Below, piece after piece: positions 1-7,615 of a stretch of 64,000 bases of DNA (position 1 is its first letter; each line of letters begins with the position of its first letter). The translations under genes were made by a program, and so were the position numbers. Source of the stretch: Rubritalea tangerina (GTDB lineage: Bacteria > Verrucomicrobiota > Verrucomicrobiia > Verrucomicrobiales > Akkermansiaceae). A model generated the notes under the pieces. That model searched no databases and was not told where the DNA came from. It saw nothing but the letters and a program-made list of their open reading frames with translations. Where the stretch lies: positions 1-64,000 of the forward strand of contig NZ_JBHUJB010000040.1 of the NCBI RefSeq assembly GCF_042683245.1, in the 5' to 3' direction.

Positions 1-47
1 GGTTTGTCCTTGGTTCATATTAATGAATTAGGACACCCCCTGCCTAG

Positions 48-410
48 GATTTTGGGGAAGCTCATGATCAACATAAGGATACTTATAAATCTAGACCAAT
101 TAATTACAAAAACTATCATATTACTGGTATAGATGATGAAGCTAGACTTCACGAGAAGGATCTCGACACATATTTACAAAAGGTCGTACAGCTTATTTCG
201 TTGGAACCAATCGATGATAGTTTTAAAGAAATGATTTCCAGTTCATTAGTAACATTCACCTACCAAAATAGGGAGATCCTCGCATTGAGAGCAAGTCGCC
301 TCGAACAACCTCAGATGTACAACGGTGAATACTATAGTCGCCACTTGTCCCATTCCAAAAAAGTTGAAAAAGAGAACTATTATAGCTTTTTCAAGAACTT
401 TTCGAGCTAA
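48..410 (+). CDS. 3' end of an unrecognised gene, partial and possibly disrupted
   Basis: The reading frame is open from 48 to the stop at 408-410, with the first internal ATG at 201. In the same frame the stops TAA, TGA and TAG occur at 21-26 and 45-47, while another frame (from base 1) is open across that stretch. Either a frameshift lies near base 50 or the true start is at 201. The C-terminal part (residues after 'GIDDE', then 'NREILALRAS' and 'GEYYSRH') loosely resembles the end of an AlbA_2/Schlafen-type DNA-binding domain; I do not recognise it firmly. The stretch is clearly more AT-rich than the following genes, which fits horizontally acquired or decaying sequence. A hairpin terminator follows at once. 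Confidence 0.4.
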   Translation, partial: DFGEAHDQHKDTYKSRPINYKNYHITGIDDEARLHEKDLDTYLQKVVQLISLEPIDDSFKEMISSSLVTFTYQNREILALRASRLEQPQMYNGEYYSRHLSHSKKVEKENYYSFFKNFSS

Positions 411-420
411 GAAAAGAAAC

Positions 421-455
421 AGCCTCGCCAGTTTCCTGACGGGGCTTACTTTTTA
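421..455. terminator. Bidirectional hairpin terminator between the left partial gene and nrdA
   Basis: AGCCTCGCCAG (421-431) pairs with CTGACGGGGCT (436-446) across a short loop. It is followed by a T-rich stretch on the plus strand and by a U-rich stretch on the minus strand, so it can serve both converging genes. Confidence 0.65.
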
Positions 456-477
456 GATTTATCTATTAGCGAACAGC

Positions 478-3400
478 TTACTGACAAGCTTCACACTCGC
501 CACCATTCATCATGGCTTCGAGGGAACATGCTTGGACTTCAGCGGCAGTGTATTGCTTTTTCGGAGCAGCGGCTCCTGCTGCTGCACCTGCGGCTGCGAC
601 ACCGCGGGTTGCCTTCTTCACATCGACTGTTGCTTTCTCGATGTTAGACGCGCCGAGTGTGCGGAGGTAGTAGGTGGTCTTGAGACCAGTGCTCCATGCG
701 CGGCGGTACATGTGAGAGAGTGTCTTGATGTCTGGAGTCGCGAGGAAGAGGTTCACCGACTGCGACTGATCGATCCACTTCTGGCGGCGCGCTGCAGCAT
801 CGATCACAGCCTGGTATGGCACACCGAAAACCGTACGGTGCTTCTGCTTGATGTGCTCTGGGATCTCAGCGATCTCATCGAGCTCACCATCGAAGTACTT
901 GAGCTGGTCGAGCATTTCACGGTTCCAGAGGCCTTCCTTCTTGAGGTCGTTAACCAACTGGCGATTCAGCACGAGGAAGTCACCTGAGAGGTTCGACTTC
1001 ACGAAGAGGTTCTTGTAGTTCGGCTCGATACATGGAGTGGTGCCCATGATGTTAGAGATGGTCGCTGTAGGAGCGATGGCGAGCACATTGGAGTTGCGCA
1101 TGCCTTGCTTTGCGATCTTCTCGCGCACGGGTGTCCAGTCCATCTTGTTGCCACGTGGCACATCGATCTTCACGCCACGCTCGTCTTCGAGGAGGTCGAC
1201 AGTGTCCTGCGGCATGAGACCGCGATCCCACTTGGAACCTTTGTAAGTGGAGTACGTACCGCGCTCACCTGCGATGTCGCTGGATGCGGAATAGGCGTAG
1301 TAAGCGATGGCTTCCATGAACTCGTCGTTGAACTCGACCGCTGCGTCAGACGCGAATGCGAGGTTCTTCTTGTAGAGTGCATTTTGGAGACCCATGACAC
1401 CCATACCGATAGGACGATGGCGGGAGTTTGCAGTCTTGGCTGCTTCTGTTGGGTAGAAGTTGATGTCGATCACGTTGTCGAGCGCGCGGATCGCCACGGT
1501 GATGGTTTCCTTGAGCATGTCGTGGTCGAGGGAACCGTCTTCACGGATGTGGTTGTCGAGCACCACGGAACCGAGGTTACACACTGCTGTTTCTTCATCG
1601 GATGTGTTGAGAGTGATCTCTGTACAAAGGTTAGAGGAGTGGATAACACCTGCGTGATCTTGTGGCGAACGAAGGTTACATGGGTCCTTGAAGGTGATCC
1701 ATGGGTGACCAGTTTCGAAGATCATCTTGAGCATCTTCTTCCACATTTCGATGGCTGGCATTTTCTGTCCCCAGATTTTGCCTTCTTCAGCCATCTTCTC
1801 GTATTCCTCGTAGCGTTGCTCGAACGCCTTGCCGTAGAGGTCGTGAAGGTCTGGGCAGTCGTTAGAACGGAAGAGTGTCCAGTCCTGACGCGCTTCCATG
1901 CGCTTCATGAAGAGGTCAGGAATCCAGTTCGCTGTGTTCATGTCGTGACAGCGACGACGCTCATCACCTGTGTTCTTACGCAGCTCGAGGAAGTCCTCCA
2001 TGTCGTTGTGCCATGTCTCGAGGTAAGCACAGCCGGAACCGCGGCGCTTACCACCCTGGTTCACAGCGACGAGCTGGTCATTGTGAAGCTTGAGGAATGG
2101 GATCACGCCCTGAGACTCACCATTGGTGCCCTGGATGTAACCGCCTGTACCGCGCACTGCTGTCCAGGAACCGCCGAGGCCGCCTGCCCACTTGGAGAGG
2201 TACGCATTGTCTGCGATACCACGCTGCATGATGGACTCGATAGAGTCGTCAACCTTGTAGAGGTAGCAGGAGGAGAGCTGGCTGTGGAGTGTGCCGGAGT
2301 TGAAAAGTGTTGGAGTAGAGGAACAGAAGCGGCGACCTTTGTAGAGGTTGTAGAGGCGCACACACCAGTCTTGCTTGTTCTCACCATCTTCCTTGAAGAG
2401 GCCCATGGCAACACGCATCCAGAAGAACTGTGGTACTTCGAGACGGCGCTGCTTCTCCCCTGTCTTGTCGACCACAAGGTAGCGATCGTAGAGTGTCTGA
2501 ATGCCGAGGAAGTCGAAGTCGAGGTCAGCTGTTGGGTCGAGAGACTCAGCAATCTTATCGAGGTCGTAGCGACCATCGATGAGCTCTGGGCTGTAACGCT
2601 TGATGTCGACACCGTGCTTGAGGTTCTTCTTGAAGGCTGCCACGTGTGCCGCCTTGAGACCTTCGATACCATCGGTGAGGATGTTCCAGTCGAGCACTTC
2701 CTCGTAGATGTAGGAAAGAAGGATACGACCTGCGAAGAGCGCGAAGTCAGCATCTTGCTCGATCAATGTCTTCGCATTGAGAATGATGGTCTTCTGCAGA
2801 CCTTCAGCCGTGATCTCTGTGCCGATAGAACGGCGAAGTTCACGCTCGATGTCTGCTTCTGGGACGCAAAGGTCGAGGCCGATGGAAGCAAACTGGATAC
2901 GCTTCTTCAGCTCAGTGCCATCCCAGAAAATAGAGGAACCGTCTTCGGTGGTCACCACCACCATGGAGTCCTGCTGTGGGTCTTCCACTGGAAGGGAATC
3001 TTCTTCTACGCGATTTGCTGCGCGCTCTGCACGGTAGAGAACGTAGTGTGCTGCAATCTTGAAGTGGCCCTGACGCATGAGCTCTTCCTGCACGATGTCC
3101 TGCACGTCTTCGATGTGGATGAATGCCTTCTCTTCCTTGCGCACGCGCTCAGTAACCGCATGAGCAACGGCGGAAGCAGGAGCCGCATCTTCCTTCATCG
3201 TAAGGAATGCCTGACGCACTGCGTTTTCGATCTTCGTCTCGGACCAAGGCACTACATTGCCATTGCGGCGGATGAGGCGCACGGTGAATGGCTCGTTAGA
3301 AATAGCTGCTACTTCGATGGATCCCTTGTCCGCGAGGGAGCGATTGAACACGAGCGACTTCGCCACGTCGTGTGCGTCGTTCTCGATGAGTGCCTTTTCA

Positions 3401-3765
3401 ATGAGAAGGAAGAGGTCGTTCTTAGTGAGCTTGAGCTGACCACCGTCGGTCACCTGCTCGATGAGAGATTCTGCCACGTTGTGTGCCACGTTAGATACGA
3501 AGTGACGGTTCTCTTCGTTGAAGATCTTGTCTTCCTCAGCCTGACGCGCAAGAAGAAGGTCCGTGAGTGCGCCACCGATGGTGTCCGCCACATCTTCAAG
3601 TGAAAGCTCAGATTCATTCTGGCCATTGACCACAATCACTTGTGGCACGCTCTTAGTCGAGGTGGTGAGCTGATCGCGCCATGCGAAGTCAGGCTTTTCA
3701 GAACGGGGGCGGGTCACGACGTTTTTCAACGCGACATCTTCTTCGAGTGTTAAGTTGCGGTACAT
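478..3765 (-). CDS. nrdA: Class I ribonucleoside-diphosphate reductase, large (alpha) subunit with extended ATP-cone region
   Basis: Reduces ribonucleoside diphosphates to deoxynucleotides together with an R2 subunit. The 1095-residue protein is much longer than E. coli NrdA (about 760). The extra N-terminus holds what look like three ATP-cone modules, around residues 40-140, 160-250 and 268-355, the second being the most canonical. Active-site residues are in place: Cys500 (SSCYLYK), the N-L-C-T-E thiyl motif with Cys714, Cys729 (AVCNLG), and the C-terminal redox pair in GGECEACQ (Cys1091, Cys1094). Large NrdA proteins with multiple cones are known from chlamydiae, where they partner class Ic R2, matching the nrdB found here. 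It is the last gene of a minus-strand operon, 112 bases after the four-helix gene. An Ala/Gly linker near residue 1065 precedes the redox tail. Confidence 0.97.
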   Translation of the reverse strand: MYRNLTLEEDVALKNVVTRPRSEKPDFAWRDQLTTSTKSVPQVIVVNGQNESELSLEDVADTIGGALTDLLLARQAEEDKIFNEENRHFVSNVAHNVAESLIEQVTDGGQLKLTKNDLFLLIEKALIENDAHDVAKSLVFNRSLADKGSIEVAAISNEPFTVRLIRRNGNVVPWSETKIENAVRQAFLTMKEDAAPASAVAHAVTERVRKEEKAFIHIEDVQDIVQEELMRQGHFKIAAHYVLYRAERAANRVEEDSLPVEDPQQDSMVVVTTEDGSSIFWDGTELKKRIQFASIGLDLCVPEADIERELRRSIGTEITAEGLQKTIILNAKTLIEQDADFALFAGRILLSYIYEEVLDWNILTDGIEGLKAAHVAAFKKNLKHGVDIKRYSPELIDGRYDLDKIAESLDPTADLDFDFLGIQTLYDRYLVVDKTGEKQRRLEVPQFFWMRVAMGLFKEDGENKQDWCVRLYNLYKGRRFCSSTPTLFNSGTLHSQLSSCYLYKVDDSIESIMQRGIADNAYLSKWAGGLGGSWTAVRGTGGYIQGTNGESQGVIPFLKLHNDQLVAVNQGGKRRGSGCAYLETWHNDMEDFLELRKNTGDERRRCHDMNTANWIPDLFMKRMEARQDWTLFRSNDCPDLHDLYGKAFEQRYEEYEKMAEEGKIWGQKMPAIEMWKKMLKMIFETGHPWITFKDPCNLRSPQDHAGVIHSSNLCTEITLNTSDEETAVCNLGSVVLDNHIREDGSLDHDMLKETITVAIRALDNVIDINFYPTEAAKTANSRHRPIGMGVMGLQNALYKKNLAFASDAAVEFNDEFMEAIAYYAYSASSDIAGERGTYSTYKGSKWDRGLMPQDTVDLLEDERGVKIDVPRGNKMDWTPVREKIAKQGMRNSNVLAIAPTATISNIMGTTPCIEPNYKNLFVKSNLSGDFLVLNRQLVNDLKKEGLWNREMLDQLKYFDGELDEIAEIPEHIKQKHRTVFGVPYQAVIDAAARRQKWIDQSQSVNLFLATPDIKTLSHMYRRAWSTGLKTTYYLRTLGASNIEKATVDVKKATRGVAAAGAAAGAAAPKKQYTAAEVQACSLEAMMNGGECEACQ

Positions 3766-3833
3766 GTTCGGTAGAATTTCTTAGTAGGGTTTTGGGTAGT
3801 AAAAGGTTGCTTGAGGCTTTAATCCGCCTCGCA

Positions 3834-3865
3834 GGAAAAAAGGAAAAAGGGGAAAGGATTAAGGA
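3834..3865 (+). repeat. Purine-rich repeat arm flanking the four-helix gene (copy A)
   Basis: A GGAAAAAGG-AAAGGATTAAGG type purine tract lies directly downstream of the small gene at 3878-4246. It is an inverted counterpart of the pyrimidine tract at 4248-4281 and closely matches the arms in the next spacer (5390-5476). Confidence 0.55.
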
Positions 3866-3877
3866 CTTTCTTATTTC

Positions 3878-4246
3878 CTAGTGAGGATGCCGGCTCAGGG
3901 AGTTAATGAGGCCTTGGAGCATCGCTGAGATTTCTTTAGATTCTTTAATGAGGATGGTGAGTGGTGGGAGTTGGGTTGGGGTTGTTTGGCTTACTTTTTC
4001 TGCGATATAAAGTTGGGTCCTAAGCTCGGCACTGGAAGCTTTAGCTATTCTAAGGAAGCGAATGTATTCTTGGGTGCTCGCGCGTTCTGATCCCTCAGCG
4101 ATATTTGAAGCTATCGAAACCGCCGCGCGCTGCATTTGGTCTTTCAGTCCGTAGTCCTTTGAAGAATGCAGCGTGGTGTAAACATCTACAGCTAACTGGC
4201 AACTGCGCTTCCACACATCGAGATCTTCAAAGTTTCGGACGCTCAC
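3878..4246 (-). CDS. Four-helix bundle protein (23S rRNA intervening-sequence protein family, S23/IVP)
   Basis: The 122-residue protein shows the family hallmarks: an N-terminal 'F-E-D-L-D-V-W' start, a central 'A-A-V-S-I-A-S-N-I-A-E-G' helix and a following 'E-Y-I-R-F-L-R-I-A-K-A-S-S-A-E-L-R-T-Q' helix. Relatives were first found inside intervening sequences of 23S rRNA genes, and many sit in intergenic positions with no settled function; some relatives act in diversity-generating retroelements. Here it lies between nrdB and nrdA on the same strand, bounded by inverted purine/pyrimidine tracts. That suggests it arrived as a small insertion in the operon rather than as an RNR subunit. Function inferred from family only. 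Confidence 0.85.
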   Translation of the reverse strand: MSVRNFEDLDVWKRSCQLAVDVYTTLHSSKDYGLKDQMQRAAVSIASNIAEGSERASTQEYIRFLRIAKASSAELRTQLYIAEKVSQTTPTQLPPLTILIKESKEISAMLQGLINSLSRHPH

Positions 4247-4247
4247 A

Positions 4248-4281
4248 TCTTTATCCTTTTTCCTTTCTACTTTTTCCTCCT
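4248..4281 (-). repeat. Pyrimidine-rich repeat arm flanking the four-helix gene (copy B)
   Basis: The tract contains TTTATCCTTTTTCCTTTC followed by TTTTTCCTCC, immediately upstream of the four-helix gene. Its reverse complement resembles the purine arm at 3834-3865 and both arms of the nrdB/R2-paralogue spacer. Confidence 0.55.
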
Positions 4282-4296
4282 CTAAAATCTTCGATT

Positions 4297-5379
4297 TTAG
4301 AGTTCGTCATCATCAATTTCTCCGAGTGCCGATGCTTTCTGGTATTCTGTGACGCGGCCTTCGAAGAAGTTTTGTTCCTTCTTGATGTCCATCATCTCAG
4401 CGAGCCATGGGAATGGGTTGGCGGTCCCCCCTTCGACCAATGGTTCGAGGCCACAGGATGTGAGGCGGCGGTCGGCGATGAAATCAATGTATTGCTCAAA
4501 TTCTTCCATGTTGAGGCCGACGGCTGCGACTGGGAGACAATCGCGGATGAAGGCTTTCTCGAGGCGAATCCCCTCAGCCATTGTCGCGCGAAGGTCTTCG
4601 CGGAATTCGTCAGTCCAGATCTCTGGGTTCTCGTCGATCAGGTCCATGAGCAAGTTGCGTAGAAGCTCGATGTGGTTCGACTCGTCACGCAGGGTGTATC
4701 GGAACATCTGGCCAATGCCTGGGAACTTGTTCTGGCGGTAGAGGCTGAGAATCATGCCGAAGAGTCCGTAGAACTGGGTCCCTTCCATCACCTGACCGAA
4801 CATGAAGATGTTGCGGGCGAGAGCCTGTTTGTTCTCGAGCTTGGACATATCCATGTCGCGGCGGAGGCCACGGCTGTTGGATACCACAAAGTTCGTCTTA
4901 TCCTGAATCGTTGGGATGTCCTCGAGCATCGCCTCACATTCGTGTGGGTTGATACCGAGCGAAGAAACCATGTAGACGAGTGAGTCAGCGTGGATGTTCT
5001 CTTCGTGACCGTGACGGCGGAAAACGAGGTTGAGCTCAGGCGCGGAAACCAACTCGCGAATCACGTGAATCACGTTGTCACCCACGATGCCTTCCGCAGC
5101 GGAGAAGTAACCAATCCCCATCTTGATGATCCAGCGCTCCACATCCGTGACCTCTTCACCACGCCATTGTTCGACATCTTTCTGCATCGTGATGTCTTCT
5201 GGCTCCCAATGGTTCGCACGCATGTTCTTATAGATTTCATACGCCCACTCGTACTTGAGGGGTGCGAGACCGAAGCCGTTGGGAGTGGTGCCATTGATCA
5301 CGCGTTTGCTGGCAAGAATCTGCTCAGCAGCTGCGGAGTCAATCGTGATAGTAGCGTCGCCTAATTGTGTGGTGGTCAT
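4297..5379 (-). CDS. nrdB: Ribonucleoside-diphosphate reductase beta subunit, subclass Ic type (no radical tyrosine)
   Basis: A 360-residue R2 that should house the dinuclear metal cofactor generating the oxidant for NrdA. All six metal ligands are visible: Glu96, Glu127, His130, Glu199, Glu233 and His236 (motifs HEENIH and RDESNH). Two features mark subclass Ic, known from Chlamydia trachomatis with a Mn/Fe cofactor. The first ligand is Glu rather than Asp, and the position of the E. coli radical Tyr122 (four residues after the first His) is Leu134. Trp58 of the electron relay and a tail tyrosine (Tyr346) are kept, and the acidic DDDEL C-terminus should bind NrdA. It is the second gene of the operon, between an R2-like paralogue and the four-helix gene. 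No Shine-Dalgarno is seen. Confidence 0.95.
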   Translation of the reverse strand: MTTTQLGDATITIDSAAAEQILASKRVINGTTPNGFGLAPLKYEWAYEIYKNMRANHWEPEDITMQKDVEQWRGEEVTDVERWIIKMGIGYFSAAEGIVGDNVIHVIRELVSAPELNLVFRRHGHEENIHADSLVYMVSSLGINPHECEAMLEDIPTIQDKTNFVVSNSRGLRRDMDMSKLENKQALARNIFMFGQVMEGTQFYGLFGMILSLYRQNKFPGIGQMFRYTLRDESNHIELLRNLLMDLIDENPEIWTDEFREDLRATMAEGIRLEKAFIRDCLPVAAVGLNMEEFEQYIDFIADRRLTSCGLEPLVEGGTANPFPWLAEMMDIKKEQNFFEGRVTEYQKASALGEIDDDEL

Positions 5380-5389
5380 CGTTCTTGAA

Positions 5390-5476
5390 GGAGAAAGTTA
5401 GAAGGATAAAGGATAGAGTGCTTGGGGTTTATTGAGAGGCCTCAGGGAATTGGGCTTTATCCTTTTCCCTTTTTCC
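5390..5476. repeat. Paired purine/pyrimidine arms in the spacer between the two R2 genes (copies C and D), without an ORF
   Basis: A purine arm at 5390-5415 (GGAGAAAG...AAGGATAAAGGAT) and a pyrimidine arm at 5455-5476 (CTTTATCCTTTTCCCTTTTT) bracket about 40 bases. They match the arms that flank the four-helix gene one gene downstream, so this looks like the same insertion unit lacking its gene. In the transcript the arms could pair. Confidence 0.5.
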
Positions 5477-5487
5477 TCATCACTTTT

Positions 5488-6540
5488 TTAGAGCTCGTCG
5501 TCGTCGAAATCGCTGGTGGTTTGGGTGGTGGCGGATGCGTGGACCGCGTGGACCTCGCTTGGGAAGAAAATTTCATCGAGCCAAGGCATCGCTGAACCTG
5601 TCGTCGCTGGTCCTAATCCACAGGCTGCAAGACGGTGCGCCGCCACGTAATCGATATAGCTGCCCAGCGTTTCCGCATCGAGGCCAACCTCAGCAGCCCC
5701 AGGAAGCTCAGCAATGAAAGATTTCTCGAGAGCCACAGCTTCCTCCATGACGGCCACTAACTCAGCATCGAATGCCGCAGTCCGAATGTCTGGGTTTTCC
5801 TGACAAAGCTCAGCAAAAAGCTTGCGGAAAAGCTCACAGCGGAAACCTGCATCCCGAAGAAGCTTGGTGAGAATTTCTGCAGTCCCCACGAGCTTGCCGG
5901 TCCGCCCCATCTCCAGCACCACGCTGTAGAGGCTATACAGTTGTACGCCTTCCATGCACTGGCTGAAGAAAAAGGTGTTCTTGGCAAATGCCTGCTTGTT
6001 CTCCAAAGCTGTCATGTCCACCGAACGGTCGAGTGCCACCAGATGCTTGTCGGTCAAGGCCTTCATCTGAGACGCTACGCCCGCAAACTTGCTCGCGCAA
6101 GCCACTGGATCGAGCCCTAAAGAACTGAAAATGTGTACCAGCACATCCTGCTGAGTGTTTTGCTCGTGCACATAACGGCCGAACACAAGCTTGAGCTCAG
6201 GCGCAGTCACGATGTCGCGGATCGCGTAAATCTCCTCAGCCCCAGTGATTTCACCAGATGTCGCCTGGTAGCCCATCAGCAACTCCACTGCCTGCTGGAG
6301 ATCTGCCGAAAGCCCAGCCCACTGAGCCGCATCACCACGCAGTGCCACATCCTCGGGCTCCCAGTGGTTGTTCTTCATCTCACGATAAAGCTCGTACGCC
6401 CATTGATACTTGAGCGGCAAAATGTTGAAAAACATCGTGTCGCGACCATTGATGACTTTCTTCGCTGCATACGCTTCTTGCGCCTTTGCTTCATCGATCT
6501 CAAATGTGCGATCGCCGAGGGTGACTGTGGTGGTGGCCAT
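5488..6540 (-). CDS. R2-like ribonucleotide reductase paralogue lacking metal ligands (putative pseudoenzyme)
   Basis: This 350-residue protein aligns with the neighbouring NrdB over its whole length, without gaps through about residue 143. Five of six metal ligands are gone: Glu96 becomes Gly, Glu127 Gln, His130 Gln, Glu233 Ala (231 here) and His236 Arg (234 here); only Glu197 remains. The tail relay tyrosine is replaced by valine, so it cannot carry a normal R2 cofactor or relay a radical. Fold residues such as HWEPED and the acidic C-terminal DFDDDEL tail are kept, so NrdA or NrdB binding remains plausible. A loose analogue is yeast Rnr4, an R2 homologue without a full metal site. The intact frame and first place in the operon argue for a maintained role. 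It does not fit class Ie R2, which keeps the histidines and a tyrosine. Confidence 0.85.
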   Translation of the reverse strand: MATTTVTLGDRTFEIDEAKAQEAYAAKKVINGRDTMFFNILPLKYQWAYELYREMKNNHWEPEDVALRGDAAQWAGLSADLQQAVELLMGYQATSGEITGAEEIYAIRDIVTAPELKLVFGRYVHEQNTQQDVLVHIFSSLGLDPVACASKFAGVASQMKALTDKHLVALDRSVDMTALENKQAFAKNTFFFSQCMEGVQLYSLYSVVLEMGRTGKLVGTAEILTKLLRDAGFRCELFRKLFAELCQENPDIRTAAFDAELVAVMEEAVALEKSFIAELPGAAEVGLDAETLGSYIDYVAAHRLAACGLGPATTGSAMPWLDEIFFPSEVHAVHASATTQTTSDFDDDEL

Positions 6541-6685
6541 TGGTTGTGCTGAGAAAATGCTGTAGGTTCTTCGTGCCGAGTCAGTACTAATTCCGGAAAC
6601 TCCTGCGTCCCTCGGTGCCTGACAGACACGATGGCGAATATGCAGTAATTCCCTACTCTAGGTCAACGTCATTTTATCCTATGTG

Positions 6686-6705
6686 GTATCCACAAATTAT
6701 TCACA
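6686..6705 (+). promoter_or_regulatory. Two adjacent DnaA-box-like 9-mers upstream of the nrd operon
   Basis: GTATCCACA (6686-6694, one mismatch to TTATNCACA) and TTATTCACA (6697-6705, exact) lie in direct repeat two bases apart, about 150-160 bases before the first nrd gene. DnaA is known to control nrdAB in E. coli; a role here is inferred. Confidence 0.45.
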
Positions 6706-6721
6706 ATACCATATATTGTGC
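6706..6721 (+). promoter_or_regulatory. NrdR-box-like sequence upstream of the nrd operon
   Basis: ATACCATATATTGTGC matches the NrdR consensus ACACWATATATWGTGT at 13 of 16 positions by eye. It abuts the DnaA-like boxes. A clear second box at the usual 31-32 base spacing was not found, which lowers confidence. Confidence 0.4.
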
Positions 6722-7025
6722 TTTGGGGCTTTTGAAGAAATCACAAGTAAAGACTTGATCTGACGCTATTCCTTGAATTTTCTAGGCTTATCGACTGTTT
6801 AATACAGGTGTCTAAATCGCCACATCCGTCCGCCCTTGGGTCACAAAAAAATGCTTTCTGTTAGAGCGAGCCAATCACGTGTTCAAATTTTAAAAATTTC
6901 CACCCACGAACAGCGAGTTCGACCCACTAAAACTGCGCAAGCCCTTCATTTCTAGCGATCTAATTTTTTAAAAATTAGAACAACAAAAAGCGCTCATCAG
7001 TCTCCACGGCTGCCGCGCGAGAAAA
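6722..7025. other. Intergenic region between the divergent nrd operon and sigma factor gene
   Basis: About 300 AT-rich bases without a credible ORF. The only structure seen is a perfect AT palindrome, CTAATTTTT-t-AAAAATTAG, at 6960-6978. Confidence 0.5.
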
Positions 7026-7054
7026 TTGTTTACCTTTTTGACAGAAGTGCCTGT
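7026..7054 (+). promoter_or_regulatory. Putative autoregulated ECF-type promoter of the sigma factor gene
   Basis: TTGTTTACC (7026-7034) and GTGCCTGT (7047-7054) recur upstream of the PEP-CTERM gene at 9172-9199 with spacing differing by one base. As -35 and -10 elements they would start transcription close to the start codon (7064). Paired identical promoters before an ECF-like sigma gene and its target are a common autoregulation pattern; here this is inferred. Confidence 0.55.
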
Positions 7055-7063
7055 CATGGGGTG

Positions 7064-7615
7064 ATGGGCATTTCTAAATCGGGCAATGACGACGAGATCG
7101 TGACCTTACTCGCAGGCCACCAGGCGGCGATGTTGGCGTTCACGCACTCGCTCTTGCCAGGTGACCCAGGAGTCAAGGATGTCGTGCAGCGCGCCAACCT
7201 CGTACTCTGGCGCAAGCGTAGCGAGTACCAAAGTGGCACCAGCTTCAAGTCATGGGCATTTCGTATCATCCACTGGGAAGTCAAAGCCTACCTCAAAGAA
7301 AGCTCGCGTAAGAGCTGGCTCATCGTCGATGAAGAACTCACCCACATGGTCGTCGATTCTATGCTCGAACAAGAAGAACAACAACCACTCGATGCCCTCA
7401 AAGCGAGCCTCGAGAGTTGCCTTCAAAAGCTCAATCCAAAGCACCAAAGACTCGTCACCCATCGCTATTTCACCCGCAAAACCCTCCAAGAATTTTCCGA
7501 GGAGGTTCAGCAACCAGTCACTTCCCTCAAAACCACCCTCGGCCGCATCCGCATCGCCCTGCGGAAATGCATCGATGCCCAGCTCAATATCCAAAGCATC
7601 CAAAAACCTTCATGA
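7064..7615 (+). CDS. RNA polymerase sigma-70 family (ECF-like) sigma factor
   Basis: Directs RNA polymerase to a dedicated promoter set. The 183-residue protein has a region 2 segment with 'D-V-V-Q-R-A-N-L-V-L-W-R-K' and 'F-K-S-W-A-F-R-I-I-H-W-E-V' (about residues 40-75). Region 4 follows in 'L-N-P-K-H-Q-R-L-V-T-H-R-Y-F' and a helix-turn-helix to about 165. The style is that of the Planctomycetes/Verrucomicrobia sigma group. I chose the ATG at 7064; a GTG directly before it (7061) is also possible. The stop overlaps the start of the FecR-like gene by ATGA, so the two are translationally coupled. A motif upstream, repeated before the downstream PEP-CTERM gene, suggests autoregulation. Confidence 0.9.
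   Translation: MGISKSGNDDEIVTLLAGHQAAMLAFTHSLLPGDPGVKDVVQRANLVLWRKRSEYQSGTSFKSWAFRIIHWEVKAYLKESSRKSWLIVDEELTHMVVDSMLEQEEQQPLDALKASLESCLQKLNPKHQRLVTHRYFTRKTLQEFSEEVQQPVTSLKTTLGRIRIALRKCIDAQLNIQSIQKPS

Noticed and set aside
1105..3603. 832-codon open frame on the plus strand
   Set aside because: It is antisense to nrdA, whose product is unmistakable; the frame is open only because of the codon bias of nrdA and its translation shows no recognisable domain.
5488..6540. Metal-free class Ie R2
   Set aside because: Class Ie proteins keep the ligand histidines and a tyrosine that becomes DOPA; here both histidines are Gln and Arg and the radical position is Leu.
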